Below, piece after piece: positions 46,074 through 56,060 of a stretch of DNA of 64,000 bases. The stretch spans positions 62,001 to 126,000 of the forward strand of contig JAGXKN010000004.1 of the NCBI GenBank assembly GCA_018335195.1, given 5' to 3'. The notes under the pieces were generated by a model. That model was not told where the DNA came from. It was given only the letters and a program-made list of their open reading frames with translations, and ran no database searches. A program made the translations under genes and the position numbers. The DNA comes from Desulfobacterales bacterium. Its GTDB lineage: Bacteria; Desulfobacterota; Desulfobacteria; Desulfobacterales; Desulfosalsimonadaceae. Each line of letters opens with the position of its first letter. Position 1 is the first letter of the stretch.

Positions 46074-47132
46074 ATGGACCCGGAAAGGGTCAGCAGAAAG
46101 TTCGGCATGGCGCCGGGGTCCCTGGTGTATATCGGCGATAAGAGCGCAGCGCCCGTTGAGATCCGTGTGATGGATTACACGGCAGAAGCATTCACTGAGA
46201 CCGGGGTAGAAAACCTGGCCGCCTGCCGGGAATATAGGGATCGGGACTCGGTGACCTGGATTGATATCTCCGGCATCCACGACCCGGAAATGATTGCGCA
46301 GCTCGGCCGGACATTCGAACTGCATCCCCTTGTCCTGGAAGACGTGCTCAACACCCAGACCCGGCCGAAGCTCGATGATTACGAGGATTACCTGTTTGCC
46401 GTGCTCAAGATGATCGACTATGACGCAGACAGCCGGGAGCTGGACCACGAGCAGGTCAGCCTCGTCATTGCACCCGGTCTGGTGATCTCGCTTCAGGAAA
46501 AAACAGGCGACGTGTTTGATCCGGTTCGCTTGCGGATCCGCAATTCAAAGGGCAGAATCCGGAAATCCGGGGCGGACTACCTGGCCTACGCGTTAATCGA
46601 CATGGTGGTGGATCACTACTTCGCCATCCTGGAGCAGGTGGGCGAACAGATCGAAACGCTCCAGGACGCGGTCATTGCCGAACCGGATGAACAGATCGTC
46701 GGAGACATTCACCGGTGCAAGCACCAGATCATTTTCCTGAGAAAGTCGGTCTGGCCGGTGCGGGAAATCATCGCCGGCCTGCTGCGGGGGGAGTCCGCCC
46801 TGATTTCCCCGGATGTGCGTCCGTACCTGCGGGATGTATACGATCACACCATCCAGGTGGTGGATACGGTGGAAACCTACCGGGACATCCTTTCCGGGGT
46901 GCTTGACATCTACCTGACCAACGTGAGCAACCGGATGAACGAGGTCATGAAGGTGCTCACCGTGATCGCCACCATATTTATCCCGCTGACCTTTTTGGCC
47001 GGGGTCTACGGAATGAATTTCGAATACATGCCCGAGCTGTCCAGGCCCTGGGCCTACCCGGCGCTGTGGGCAATATTTCTGGCGATTTTTGTCGGCCTGC
47101 TGGCGTGGTTCCGCCGGAAAAAATGGCTTTGA
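46074..47132 (+). CDS. corA: CorA-family divalent cation transporter
   Basis: 352 residues. A soluble N-terminal domain (VTWIDISGIHDPEMIAQLGR, EDVLNTQTRPKLDDYEDYLF) and two C-terminal membrane helices with the hallmark YGMNF between them; ends FRRKKWL. AAGGGGG precedes the start. Mg, Co or Ni channel; specificity not visible. Confidence 0.95.
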   Translation: MDPERVSRKFGMAPGSLVYIGDKSAAPVEIRVMDYTAEAFTETGVENLAACREYRDRDSVTWIDISGIHDPEMIAQLGRTFELHPLVLEDVLNTQTRPKLDDYEDYLFAVLKMIDYDADSRELDHEQVSLVIAPGLVISLQEKTGDVFDPVRLRIRNSKGRIRKSGADYLAYALIDMVVDHYFAILEQVGEQIETLQDAVIAEPDEQIVGDIHRCKHQIIFLRKSVWPVREIIAGLLRGESALISPDVRPYLRDVYDHTIQVVDTVETYRDILSGVLDIYLTNVSNRMNEVMKVLTVIATIFIPLTFLAGVYGMNFEYMPELSRPWAYPALWAIFLAIFVGLLAWFRRKKWL

Positions 47133-47146
47133 AAAACCCGAACCAA

Positions 47147-50100
47147 TCAGGCCAGTTTCTCCACGATCTGTTCTGCAATTTTTTCCGCAGACCGCCCGAA
47201 AAGCTCGTCTGTTTCCAAGAGTTCCAGAAAATCATCCTGCCAGGTGATGTTGTTTTCCTGGACCAGGTTTTTGATGTGCTCGTACTTGCCGCCAAGCGCC
47301 CGGGTCTTGGTCGCCAGATCGGCATCGATTGTGAAGGCCACGTCGAGCAGCAGCAGGTATTCCACCATGTTCGGCCGGGACGGATCTCCTGAAATAATCG
47401 GGACGACCAGGATGCTTCTGTCGTCCTTGCGCCCCTTTCCCATGTAGACGTTGCCCTGGCGGACGATGATCCGTTTGGTACCTTTCAGCGGCTGCTCAGT
47501 ATCCGCCCGCGAAGGCATTTGCGCAGAGGTCCCCTGCTTGTCTATGACCTCGATGGTGGTTTCTTCCGTGGGCTCGCCCAGCAGATTGACCCCGGAGATC
47601 CGGTACAGGGTGTGCCCGTTGACCCGATTGAGGATTCTCTGGAGGTTTTTGAGCACCATGATGTTGTTCAGGGTCAGGTGCTCGATGCCGAAATCCATCT
47701 CGGAAAGCTTGTCAAAGAGCATGCCCTCGGCTTTTTCCTCAATTCGGCTGGTGCCCACGGTAACGGTTTTGGCCTGGTGCTTGATGGCATCCACAGGCCG
47801 TGCCATGGCGTTGATGGCTTCTGCCAGGGAGGCAAAAAGCATGTCAAACATGTTTTTGGCCGTGCCCTTCACGCCGAAGTCAAGTTCGAAATCCGCCACC
47901 GGCAGGCGGCCGGCCAGGTACTTGAGTAGCAGGATCAGGTTGGTGGACTCCTGCACGGCCAGAGTGGAGGGAAGCCGGCTTTCGGATTGCCGTTTGCGGA
48001 ATTCGTTGTAAAACTGCAGCACTTTTTCCCGGAAGGATTTTTCCAGGGCGATTTCGAAAATATCAAGCCCGGTTTCCGAGTAACCGTGCATGGTCTGCCG
48101 CAGGTCCTCCCTGAAGGCGTGGAGAAACCGGGATCCGTCGTTGATGGTAAGTGCCGCGTAATATCCCCACATGTGCCCCACCAGGGTGTTGACGATCGGT
48201 GCGAAATGTTCGCTGACCGCGGGTACGTGGAAGACGTCTTCAGCGTATGCCTCGAACCGGTCCTCGTGCTGGTCCGCGATGACTACCGGCAGGGCCTTGT
48301 GGGAGCGGAAAATCGCCGTATCCTTGACAATGTCGCTGATGACGCTTCTGCGGGTACCTGCCGCGCAGATTATAATCAGGGGTTCAGAGGAAAGGTCAAT
48401 GTGTTTCTTGTCCTCCACAAAGTCCGAGGATATCGTTTTATAACAGAGTTCGCTGAGCTTGATCCGGATTTCGTCGGCAGCCGCTTTATTGGGGCCGCTG
48501 CCCACCGCCGCCCAGTAAGTTCGTCTCAGTGCCAGGCGCTGTGCTGAAGAGCGGATTTGATCGGCCATGGACAGCACCTGCTCCATGATATCCGGCAGTT
48601 GGATCATCTGTTTGATCTCATTGGAAACAAAGGCCCGGCCCCGCTGTTGCGTCGCCTGGGCCATGTACAGGCCCAGGATGGCCCCGGCAATGATCTGGGA
48701 GTAAAAGGCCTTGGTGGATGCCACAGACATTTCAATGTCACGGCCGCTGCTGGTATATACGACACCGTCAGTTTTGAAGGTCAAATCCGAATCCCTGCGG
48801 TTGACAATACAGATGGACCATGCGCCCTTTTTTTTGACCATGTCCACGGCACGGTTGGTGTCTGTAGTGGTGCCGGACTGGCTTATGGGGATCAGCAGGG
48901 TGTCTGAAAGATCCCGGCCGTCGTATTCATTCAGCACAAAGCCGGAAAGCTCGGATGACTTGAGCGACTCAATGCGCATGGCCGGATCGTCGATATAGTA
49001 GCGCATGAGATTGGCACATGCCATGGCCGCCACTCCGGCCGTGCCCTGGCCGATAAACAGGATGCGGCGGATATGTCGGGCATTTATTTCATCCACCAGT
49101 TTCTGCGGCACGTTTGTATCATCCAGCCAGATTTCGTAGCGGCGGCCGTCGGTGTTGATTACCTTCCAGCGGTTTTCCAGGGTGCGCCGAACCGAGGCCG
49201 GGGATTCGGAAATTTCCTTCAGGAAATAATGATCAAAGTCCTGCCGGTCAATATCCCGGGAGGTAAGCCGGGTCTGGCGGATGTCTGACTCGGTGAAGGC
49301 AATGGGGGTGCTGTCGTAAAACATGCGGGTAATCCCGGAAAGACCGCCGTCTGAGGCCTGGTCGACCACACAGATTTGGCCGGTAACGGCCTTGCCGGCC
49401 GCATCCCGGCGCACGGCCTCGCCGTCCATTTTTACAAAGTAGGGGGTTTCCTCGGCAAACCCGTAGACCTCGGATGTGGGAATGTAATGATCCTGCCCCA
49501 GGCCGATGAAAAGGGCCTGGCCGCTTCCCTTCAGCGCCAGAAAGATCTTGCCCGGTGCCAGGTCCGTATGCATGGAAATGGCGTGCGAGCCCTCAAAATC
49601 GTTGACCGCCAGGCGAAAGGCTTCCTGGATATCGTGTCCCTGATTCAGGTAGGCGGCCAGGTGTACGGGAATAATTTTGGTGTCACTGCTGATTTCCTCG
49701 GGATAACGCACGCCCCGGGCGATATGGTTGGATTTTAATGCCTGGTAATTGTCAATGTCGCCGTTTAAATTGACGTGAAGGATTCCCGTGTCCTGGCTGA
49801 TGGTGGTCTCGGTGCAGGCATCGACCGGATGGCAATTGGCTTCGTTGATCTCTCCGACAGAGGCCCACCGTGTATGAGCTGATACCGTGAAATACCGGTG
49901 CTCCTTGCTTAACAGGACTTGAAGAAGCCTGTCTGTATTCAGCTCCCGGCGCAGAAAGGCGATGTTATCGCCGAGGCTGCCGATTTCAGCGGCCAACTTG
50001 TAGGTCATGGCAATTGCGGTCTGCCGCCTGCCGTCAGAATCAGTGGAATGCCGGATGCTGATGCTATTGTTAACCAGCAGGCCCTGGCCGGCGCGGCTCT

Positions 50101-50902
50101 GGAATTCGGGCTGCAGGCCCTTTTCAGCGACTTTGCTTTCAAAGGCGGAAAACGTGGCATCATCCAGGACGAACAAAAGCGATATCCCGGCTGAGTCCCG
50201 GCCCCGGACCTCGAGACGGTCGATGCTGTTAAACACCGCATTGATCTGACGGGATTCGGAAACCGCGGTTTGCGAGGGCTCCGGGATGCCGGAGAGCATG
50301 TCACGGATTTTTTCAAGATTGCCGAGAATTTCGGTTCTCAGGCTCCAGGCCGCATCCTTTAGGGTCTCGATTCTTGCCGAGACCGTGTCAAACAGGTCTG
50401 TCGGCAGCCGGCCCATCCACGTGCGAAGCAGTGCGGATTCCCGGTTTATCAGGCGGGTCAGTTCTTCGAGCACTTCGTAAAGCCGGGCATCCGCGGCGGG
50501 GTCAAGAAACAGGGCATAAAACCGCTCGTCCTGCTTGAGATCCCGGATATCCGTATAAAGCCGCTCCACTATTTCCGGACCGCCGAGATACACATCCCGG
50601 AGCATGGATTCATCCAGCTCGTTTTCCGGAAAACCCTGATTTGCTGCCTGCTCGACCAGGTAGCGGAAGGAGTTCGGATCCGTGTCCGGCAACTTTCCTG
50701 CTGCCTTCCGGGGCTGCCGGAAAGCCAGGATGCCGGTTAATCCGCATGACAGGCAATTGGGGTGGTATGGAAAGAAAATGATTGCGCCTTGCCCCGTCCG
50801 GCGGGGGGCTTTGCCAAAATAAACCGGTGTTTTGAGGCCCGCGGCGATTCTGCCCAGGCACCGGCGCCATTTTCGGGTGCGTCTGGTGTGAAGTGCATGC
50901 AT
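47147..50902 (-). CDS. Giant GlmS-like protein (glutamine amidotransferase class II plus two SIS domains)
   Basis: 1251 residues, about twice GlmS (about 610). CGLTGILAF at 53-61 matches the catalytic CGIVG start of GlmS, but Cys53 has 52 residues before it. An inserted stretch of about 165 residues separates it from DRLEVRGRDSAGIS (228-241), the next GlmS block. AHTRWASVGEINEANCHP (342-359), LNGDIDNY, and HYFLKEISESPASVRRTL (558-575) also align. SIS1: FIGQGTAGVAAMA, ISQSGTTTDT, SVASTKAF (about 612-735). SIS2: about 795-910. About 300 extra C-terminal residues have no recognised domain. It starts right after the stop of a penicillin-binding protein, hinting at amino-sugar or wall metabolism. 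Fructose-6-phosphate amidation is unproven. Confidence 0.85.
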   Translation of the reverse strand: MHALHTRRTRKWRRCLGRIAAGLKTPVYFGKAPRRTGQGAIIFFPYHPNCLSCGLTGILAFRQPRKAAGKLPDTDPNSFRYLVEQAANQGFPENELDESMLRDVYLGGPEIVERLYTDIRDLKQDERFYALFLDPAADARLYEVLEELTRLINRESALLRTWMGRLPTDLFDTVSARIETLKDAAWSLRTEILGNLEKIRDMLSGIPEPSQTAVSESRQINAVFNSIDRLEVRGRDSAGISLLFVLDDATFSAFESKVAEKGLQPEFQSRAGQGLLVNNSISIRHSTDSDGRRQTAIAMTYKLAAEIGSLGDNIAFLRRELNTDRLLQVLLSKEHRYFTVSAHTRWASVGEINEANCHPVDACTETTISQDTGILHVNLNGDIDNYQALKSNHIARGVRYPEEISSDTKIIPVHLAAYLNQGHDIQEAFRLAVNDFEGSHAISMHTDLAPGKIFLALKGSGQALFIGLGQDHYIPTSEVYGFAEETPYFVKMDGEAVRRDAAGKAVTGQICVVDQASDGGLSGITRMFYDSTPIAFTESDIRQTRLTSRDIDRQDFDHYFLKEISESPASVRRTLENRWKVINTDGRRYEIWLDDTNVPQKLVDEINARHIRRILFIGQGTAGVAAMACANLMRYYIDDPAMRIESLKSSELSGFVLNEYDGRDLSDTLLIPISQSGTTTDTNRAVDMVKKKGAWSICIVNRRDSDLTFKTDGVVYTSSGRDIEMSVASTKAFYSQIIAGAILGLYMAQATQQRGRAFVSNEIKQMIQLPDIMEQVLSMADQIRSSAQRLALRRTYWAAVGSGPNKAAADEIRIKLSELCYKTISSDFVEDKKHIDLSSEPLIIICAAGTRRSVISDIVKDTAIFRSHKALPVVIADQHEDRFEAYAEDVFHVPAVSEHFAPIVNTLVGHMWGYYAALTINDGSRFLHAFREDLRQTMHGYSETGLDIFEIALEKSFREKVLQFYNEFRKRQSESRLPSTLAVQESTNLILLLKYLAGRLPVADFELDFGVKGTAKNMFDMLFASLAEAINAMARPVDAIKHQAKTVTVGTSRIEEKAEGMLFDKLSEMDFGIEHLTLNNIMVLKNLQRILNRVNGHTLYRISGVNLLGEPTEETTIEVIDKQGTSAQMPSRADTEQPLKGTKRIIVRQGNVYMGKGRKDDRSILVVPIISGDPSRPNMVEYLLLLDVAFTIDADLATKTRALGGKYEHIKNLVQENNITWQDDFLELLETDELFGRSAEKIAEQIVEKLA

Positions 50903-52264
50903 TTATGGACTTCCGGATGTATTGATGCGGTTTTCGAAATAATCAAAGACGATTTTGCGAAAATACTCCGGCGCACGGGTACCGATGTATTTTTCATGGG
51001 CCACGAGTACGGATGCGGCGATTTTTTTGCCGCTTTGCCTGTGCTGGGCATACCCGGCAAACCAGTCATACCTGATTTGCTGGGGGTTATTGTTAATCGA
51101 GCCGGTTTTGCCGCCGATATGAAAATTTTTCAGCAGTTCTTGACCGGTGTTGCCGCGAAAACTGCCGCGGGCAGTACCCCGGGTAACCGAGGCCTCCATC
51201 AGGGGGCGCAGGCGCCGGGCGATTTCCGGGGTCACGCACCGGTCCAGGATTTCTGTTTTGCCCCGGTAAACCACCCGGCCGTTGACCGAAGCCGTATCTA
51301 CAATCCTGGGGACCATAAGGCGGCCGTTGTTAACCACCGCAGCGGCCAGCATGGCCCCGTGCAGCGGGGACATGCGGGTGGTGCTGTTGAATCCGCAGGC
51401 AATTTCCGCCCAATTATAAGCCTGATCCGAAATTTTGACAACGCTGGTGTCAAGCGGCAAGTCAAAGTTGATTTCCTGGTTGAATCCAAAGCGGGTCGCG
51501 TACTTTTCCAGGTTGGCCCCGCCCAGGCAGTTTTGGCCGATTTTGCCGAAGATCGGGTTGACCGATTGGGCAAAAGCCCGTTCAAGCGTGAGCGAATTGG
51601 TGTATTTATTGACGGTTTCTTTCAGCTGAGAACGATACAGGGTGTACTTGCCCCCGTTGAAGTTCAGCCGGGTTTCCGGTCCGTATCCGCAGGTTTCCAT
51701 GGCAGCGGCCGCGGTGATGATCTTAAACAGGCTAGCGGCGGGAAAGGCTGCACTGAGGCAGGGATCCTTGCTGGAATCTGTTTTGTCAAGGGAAGCCATG
51801 CCGAGGATGCGGCCGGTTTGCGGATCCATGACTACGATGGCGATCTGCCTGGACCACCTGCGGTCCATCATGGAAATCAGCGATTCCTGCAGATCCGGAT
51901 CCAGGCTTGTGTGAAAGGTATATGCGCGGGCACCGCTCCGGCTCTGAATTTTCGATTCCCTGGCGTTGACAAAGGCTGCCGGGTCGATGCGCCGGCGAAG
52001 CCCGGAATGATCGATACCCTCGGTCTCGGGGGTGCCGGCCGTGGTATGGGTGGCGGGTCTCGACATCAATGCTTCGAGCAGAAAAAATCCACCCTTGATC
52101 AGTACCAAGGCAATGCAGAAAATCAGCACGTATCCCGGCAGACGCCTGACCGTTTTGCGCGCTGCCGATTTGTGCTTCAGTTTGTCCTGGTATCGCCGCC
52201 ATGCGGTGTTATTCCGCATGGGCCGGCGGGTATCCGGAGATTTTCGCTTTTTTAGTCTATCCAT
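50903..52264 (-). CDS. Penicillin-binding protein, transpeptidase domain
   Basis: 453 residues from ATG 52264 (GTG 52279 is an alternative). Basic cytoplasmic N-terminus, one membrane helix (about 43-66), then a transpeptidase domain with ASLFK (SxxK), SVN (SxN) and GGKTGS (KTG). There is no glycosyltransferase domain, and the pedestal is short. Crosslinks peptidoglycan in the periplasm, class-B-like. Its stop abuts the giant GlmS-like gene. Confidence 0.88.
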   Translation of the reverse strand: MDRLKKRKSPDTRRPMRNNTAWRRYQDKLKHKSAARKTVRRLPGYVLIFCIALVLIKGGFFLLEALMSRPATHTTAGTPETEGIDHSGLRRRIDPAAFVNARESKIQSRSGARAYTFHTSLDPDLQESLISMMDRRWSRQIAIVVMDPQTGRILGMASLDKTDSSKDPCLSAAFPAASLFKIITAAAAMETCGYGPETRLNFNGGKYTLYRSQLKETVNKYTNSLTLERAFAQSVNPIFGKIGQNCLGGANLEKYATRFGFNQEINFDLPLDTSVVKISDQAYNWAEIACGFNSTTRMSPLHGAMLAAAVVNNGRLMVPRIVDTASVNGRVVYRGKTEILDRCVTPEIARRLRPLMEASVTRGTARGSFRGNTGQELLKNFHIGGKTGSINNNPQQIRYDWFAGYAQHRQSGKKIAASVLVAHEKYIGTRAPEYFRKIVFDYFENRINTSGSP

Positions 52265-52288
52265 GGGTGACAGTTTCACAGAGAGTTG

Positions 52289-54238
52289 CTATTTCAACCG
52301 CGTACCGGGGGGCATGGGGCGGTCCAGCACGGCCACGGAAGCGTTTTCCCTGTCCAGGGCCGCCAGCACCATTCCCTCGGAGGATACGCCCCGGAGTTTT
52401 GCCGGTTTCAGGTTGGCCAGCACAACGACCGTTTTCCCGATGAGATCCCCGGGCTCGTAGAATTCCGCAATGCCCGCCACCACGGTTCGCTTTTCAAAGC
52501 CCAGGTTTACTCCGAGTTTAAGCAGCTTGTCGGCTTTGGGGAGTTTTTCAGCGGTCTCAACAGTGGCCGCCCGCAAATCGATGCCCGAAAAGTCATCCAG
52601 CGAGATTTCCGCTTCGAGCGGCGTGTACTGCTGGGCTTGCGCTTTTTTCGTCTCCGCCGCATGCTTGCCCGTAGCCTTGTCCTCGGCAAAAACGGCATCC
52701 GGATCCAGCCTTGGAAACAGGGAAATCCCCTTGGGCAGTCTGGCCCCGGGCTGGATAAATCCCCACTTGCGCAATTCATCCACAAGGTAAAACTCGTGAT
52801 CCGGATCTTGGCCGAGGTGGACCTGCATGGTTGCTGATGTTTCGGGCATTACCGGGTAAATCAGCCCGGAAACCACCCGCAGGCCTTCGAGCAGGTTGCC
52901 GATCACCGCTTTCAATCGTTCCTGTCCGGATTCCTGCTTTGCCAGTTCCCAGGGCGCGGCAGTGTCCACGAATTTGTTCATCATGCCGATATATTCCCAT
53001 ACCGATGCAAGTCCTCTGTGGAAGGCAAAGTTCTCCATTTCCGCGGTAAAATCCGCGATTGCCTGTTTTGCCCCGGCCTTGAGATCGAACCCCATGACAC
53101 GGGATTCTTCCGGGTTCCAGTCCGGGACCACGCCCTTGAAATATTTTTGGAACATGGCCAGCACCCGGGAAAACAGGTTGCCCAGGTCATTGGCCAGGTC
53201 CGCGTTGATCCGGTTGATCAGGGCGACTTCCGAGAAACTCGAATCCAGCCCGAAGGTCATCTCGCGCATGAGAAAATACCGGATGGCATCACTTCCGTAG
53301 CTCTCCTTGAGTTCAATGGGGTCGATCACGTTGCCCAGGCTTTTCGACATTTTGCTTTCATCCACGTTCCAGTAGCCGTGTACGAAAAGATGCTTGTAGA
53401 TTTTGATGCCGGCGGCCTTGAGCATGATGGGCCAGTAGATGCCGTGGGGCTTGAGAATATCCTTGGCCACCACGTGATGCACGTGCGGCCAGAAGGTTTC
53501 GAATTTTTCCCCGTTCGGATACCCGAGCGCGGATATATAATTGATCAGGGCGTCAAACCACACGTAAGTGACGTATCTCTCATCAAAGGGCAGGGTGATT
53601 CCCCACTGCAGGCGGGACTTGGGTCTTGAAATGCACAGGTCCTCCAGCGGTTCGCGAAGAAAGCCGAGAACCTCGTTTTTATAGCGTTCGGGCTGAATCA
53701 GGTCCGGGTTTTCGTGGATGTAGTCAATAAGCCATTGCTGGTAGCGGCTCATCCGGAAGAAATAATTGGATTCCTTGATGGGAACCGTTTCTTTTGCGTG
53801 ATCCGGACACTTGCCGTCCACCAGATCCCTTTCTCCGTAAAACTGTTCGCAGTCAAAGCAGTAAAGTCCTTCATACTCGCTGAAATAGATATCTCCGGCA
53901 TCATAGATCTCCTGCAGAATGCGTTGTACCACAGCCACGTGGTCGGCATCCGTGGTACGGATGAACCGATCCGGGGAGATCCAATAATGCGGCCACAACT
54001 CTTTGAACAGCGCGGAGATTTTGTCTGCATAGGTGTGGGGTTCCATATCGTTGGCTTCTGCCGCCTTGACGATCTTGTCCCCGTGTTCGTCGGTACCCGT
54101 CAGGAAAAAGGTCCGCTTCCCCTTCATTTGGTGGAAGCGCCTGGCCACGTCTGCCGCGATGGTCGTGTAGGTGTGGCCCAGATGCGGCTTTGCGTTTACG
54201 TAGTAAATCGGTGTCGTGATGTAAAAGGCAGATGTCAT
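52289..54238 (-). CDS. metG: Methionyl-tRNA synthetase
   Basis: 649 residues from ATG 54238; the open frame up to 54346 overlaps ricT. TTPIYYVNAKPHLGHTYTTI (HIGH-type HLGH), Zn ligands in CFDCEQFYGERDLVDGKC, KMSKSLGN, anticodon-binding helices, and a C-terminal EMAP-like tRNA-binding domain (FSGIDLRAATVETAEKLPKA). Part of the conserved holB-ricT-metG set. Confidence 0.96.
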   Translation of the reverse strand: MTSAFYITTPIYYVNAKPHLGHTYTTIAADVARRFHQMKGKRTFFLTGTDEHGDKIVKAAEANDMEPHTYADKISALFKELWPHYWISPDRFIRTTDADHVAVVQRILQEIYDAGDIYFSEYEGLYCFDCEQFYGERDLVDGKCPDHAKETVPIKESNYFFRMSRYQQWLIDYIHENPDLIQPERYKNEVLGFLREPLEDLCISRPKSRLQWGITLPFDERYVTYVWFDALINYISALGYPNGEKFETFWPHVHHVVAKDILKPHGIYWPIMLKAAGIKIYKHLFVHGYWNVDESKMSKSLGNVIDPIELKESYGSDAIRYFLMREMTFGLDSSFSEVALINRINADLANDLGNLFSRVLAMFQKYFKGVVPDWNPEESRVMGFDLKAGAKQAIADFTAEMENFAFHRGLASVWEYIGMMNKFVDTAAPWELAKQESGQERLKAVIGNLLEGLRVVSGLIYPVMPETSATMQVHLGQDPDHEFYLVDELRKWGFIQPGARLPKGISLFPRLDPDAVFAEDKATGKHAAETKKAQAQQYTPLEAEISLDDFSGIDLRAATVETAEKLPKADKLLKLGVNLGFEKRTVVAGIAEFYEPGDLIGKTVVVLANLKPAKLRGVSSEGMVLAALDRENASVAVLDRPMPPGTRLK

Positions 54239-54263
54239 GGTGTTGCCGGTCCTGTGATTTCTA

Positions 54264-55004
54264 TCAATTGTCTGAATCGTTGTTCTTTGCGTTGCCGGAT
54301 CCGTTGTTTGCTGTCTTTTGTTTTTCGGCGTATCCGTTGTATTCAAAAGCCAGGCAGCACATCAGCCGTCCGCAGACGCCGGAGATTTTCGTGGGATTTA
54401 AGGAAAGCCCCTGCTTTTTGGCCATCTTTATGGTTACCGGATCAAATTTTGTCATGAATGCCGAACAGCACAGGATGCGTCCGCATCGGCCGACGCCGCC
54501 GCACATTTTGGCCTGATTGCGGATGCCGACCTGCCGCATTTCAATCTTGGTGCGAAACCGCTTGACAAGCATCTTCACAAGCTTACGGAAATCCACCCGG
54601 CCGTCGGCGGTAAAGAAGAATGTCAGCTTGCTGCCGTCAAAATTGCTTTCCACGGAAAACAGGTGCATCTTCATCTCAAGCGAGTCGATGCACTCCCGGC
54701 AGTATTCGTAGGCTTCCTGCTCGATTTCCGCGTTTTTATCCTCCTGCTCACGGTCCTCGTCCGTGGCCGGGCGATAAACCTTTTTAAGCGGCTGCTTGAA
54801 TTGATCCGGGTCCATTTCCTCGGGCTCGGCAGCCACGGTGCCGTAGCTGAGCCCGTGCTCGGTTTCGACAATCACGTCATCGCCGATTTTTAACACATAG
54901 GCCCCGCAATTAAAATCATATATTTTTCCGGCCGGCTTGAAACGCACGCCGACGACTTTGACACAACTTTTTTGGTTGGCTTGGGCTTCATTTGTGGTAT
55001 TCAT
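54264..55004 (-). CDS. ricT: PSP1-domain protein, RicT/YaaT type
   Basis: 246 residues. Cys-rich CGGVGRCGRILCC and CGRLMCC are the PSP1/RicT signature, likely Fe-S or redox sites. In Bacillus RicT works with RicA and RicF in RNA maturation; the others are not seen here. A low-complexity Asn-rich tail ends the protein. Between holB and metG, as in many genomes. Confidence 0.9.
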   Translation of the reverse strand: MNTTNEAQANQKSCVKVVGVRFKPAGKIYDFNCGAYVLKIGDDVIVETEHGLSYGTVAAEPEEMDPDQFKQPLKKVYRPATDEDREQEDKNAEIEQEAYEYCRECIDSLEMKMHLFSVESNFDGSKLTFFFTADGRVDFRKLVKMLVKRFRTKIEMRQVGIRNQAKMCGGVGRCGRILCCSAFMTKFDPVTIKMAKKQGLSLNPTKISGVCGRLMCCLAFEYNGYAEKQKTANNGSGNAKNNDSDN

Positions 55005-55034
55005 ATGCGTTCAATGGTTTCCTCGGTAATCCGT

Positions 55035-56048
55035 TTATTCGGCCAGCTCCATCACAAGGACATCCAGGGCCAGCCGGACATTGGCATTGCCGGACAGTGC
55101 CTTTTGCGCCCGGTCGATGGCATCGGATTTTTCCAGAATGGTTTCCAGTGATTCTTGTTTGCATGCCGAGCGGATCTGTTCGCGTAAGTCCTGATTGTAA
55201 ATGTGTCCGGGAAAATGGGCAAAAACCGCCAGGTCCCGGTACCAGTTTTTCATGATTTCAAAGATCACTTCCAGCTTCGCCCTCTCTGCGGCAAGCATTT
55301 CGGCAAAGGCAAGCCGGAATGCCGGCGGCTGCTGCGGAAGCCGGCAAAGCCTTTGGATGATAAAATTGCGCCGGGTCATCCAATCCTCGGATGCCATATC
55401 CAGGGCCCGGGACAGGCTTCCGCGGGCCAGGGAGGCGATGGTCGCTGCGTTTTCATTATCCAGCTCACTGCGCCAGCCGAGGTATTCTGCCAATTCCTTT
55501 TGCGGTATCGGATTGAAGCGGACGTGCCGGCATCTGGAAACAATCGTGGGCAGCAGGTCCTGCGTATCCGGGGCGGTAAGCACAAAAAAGGTGGCCTCGG
55601 GCGGTTCTTCCAGAATCTTGAGCAGCGCGTTGCCGGCCTCGGGGTTCATCGTGTGCGCATCCGCAATCAGGACGAAGCGGTTTGACGCCTCGTCGGGCTT
55701 CAGGGCAAGGCGCCCGCACAGTTCGCGGATTTGGTCAATTCGGATGTAGGCCCCGGCGGGTTTGATTACGTGAAAGTCCGGATGGGTCCCGTGTTCGATC
55801 CTTCTGCAGTATCGACAGATCCCGCAGGCTGCAAAATGCTGTTCCGGTGCCGTGTCTTTCTGCGGCTTTCGGGAACCGGAGATGCCTGCACAGTTGCAGA
55901 CCTTGGCAATCTCGATTGCCGCGGTTGCCTTGCCGACCCCGTCTTCGCCCGTAAACAGGAGCGCATGGGGAATACTGTCGTTGATCAGCGCGTTGCACAG
56001 CATCCGGATTGGGCGCTGCTGCCCGATAAGCGTCGTTAAACCGGTCAC
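55035..56048 (-). CDS. holB: DNA polymerase III delta-prime subunit
   Basis: 337 residues. P-loop variant GEDGVGKATAA, Zn-type Cys in CGICRYC, HTMNPEAGNALLKILEEPPE and the sensor SRC in TIVSRCRHVRF. Clamp-loader subunit. First of the holB-ricT-metG group. Confidence 0.92.
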   Translation of the reverse strand: MTGLTTLIGQQRPIRMLCNALINDSIPHALLFTGEDGVGKATAAIEIAKVCNCAGISGSRKPQKDTAPEQHFAACGICRYCRRIEHGTHPDFHVIKPAGAYIRIDQIRELCGRLALKPDEASNRFVLIADAHTMNPEAGNALLKILEEPPEATFFVLTAPDTQDLLPTIVSRCRHVRFNPIPQKELAEYLGWRSELDNENAATIASLARGSLSRALDMASEDWMTRRNFIIQRLCRLPQQPPAFRLAFAEMLAAERAKLEVIFEIMKNWYRDLAVFAHFPGHIYNQDLREQIRSACKQESLETILEKSDAIDRAQKALSGNANVRLALDVLVMELAE

Positions 56049-56060
56049 GAATTCCGCCGC

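Noticed and set aside
46046-46075. TTGACA before corA as a promoter
   Set aside because: A -10 at normal spacing would overlap the start codon, although a ribosome-binding site is present.
50762-52255. 497-codon plus-strand open frame opposite the penicillin-binding protein
   Set aside because: The minus strand carries SxxK, SxN and KTG motifs; the plus frame has none.
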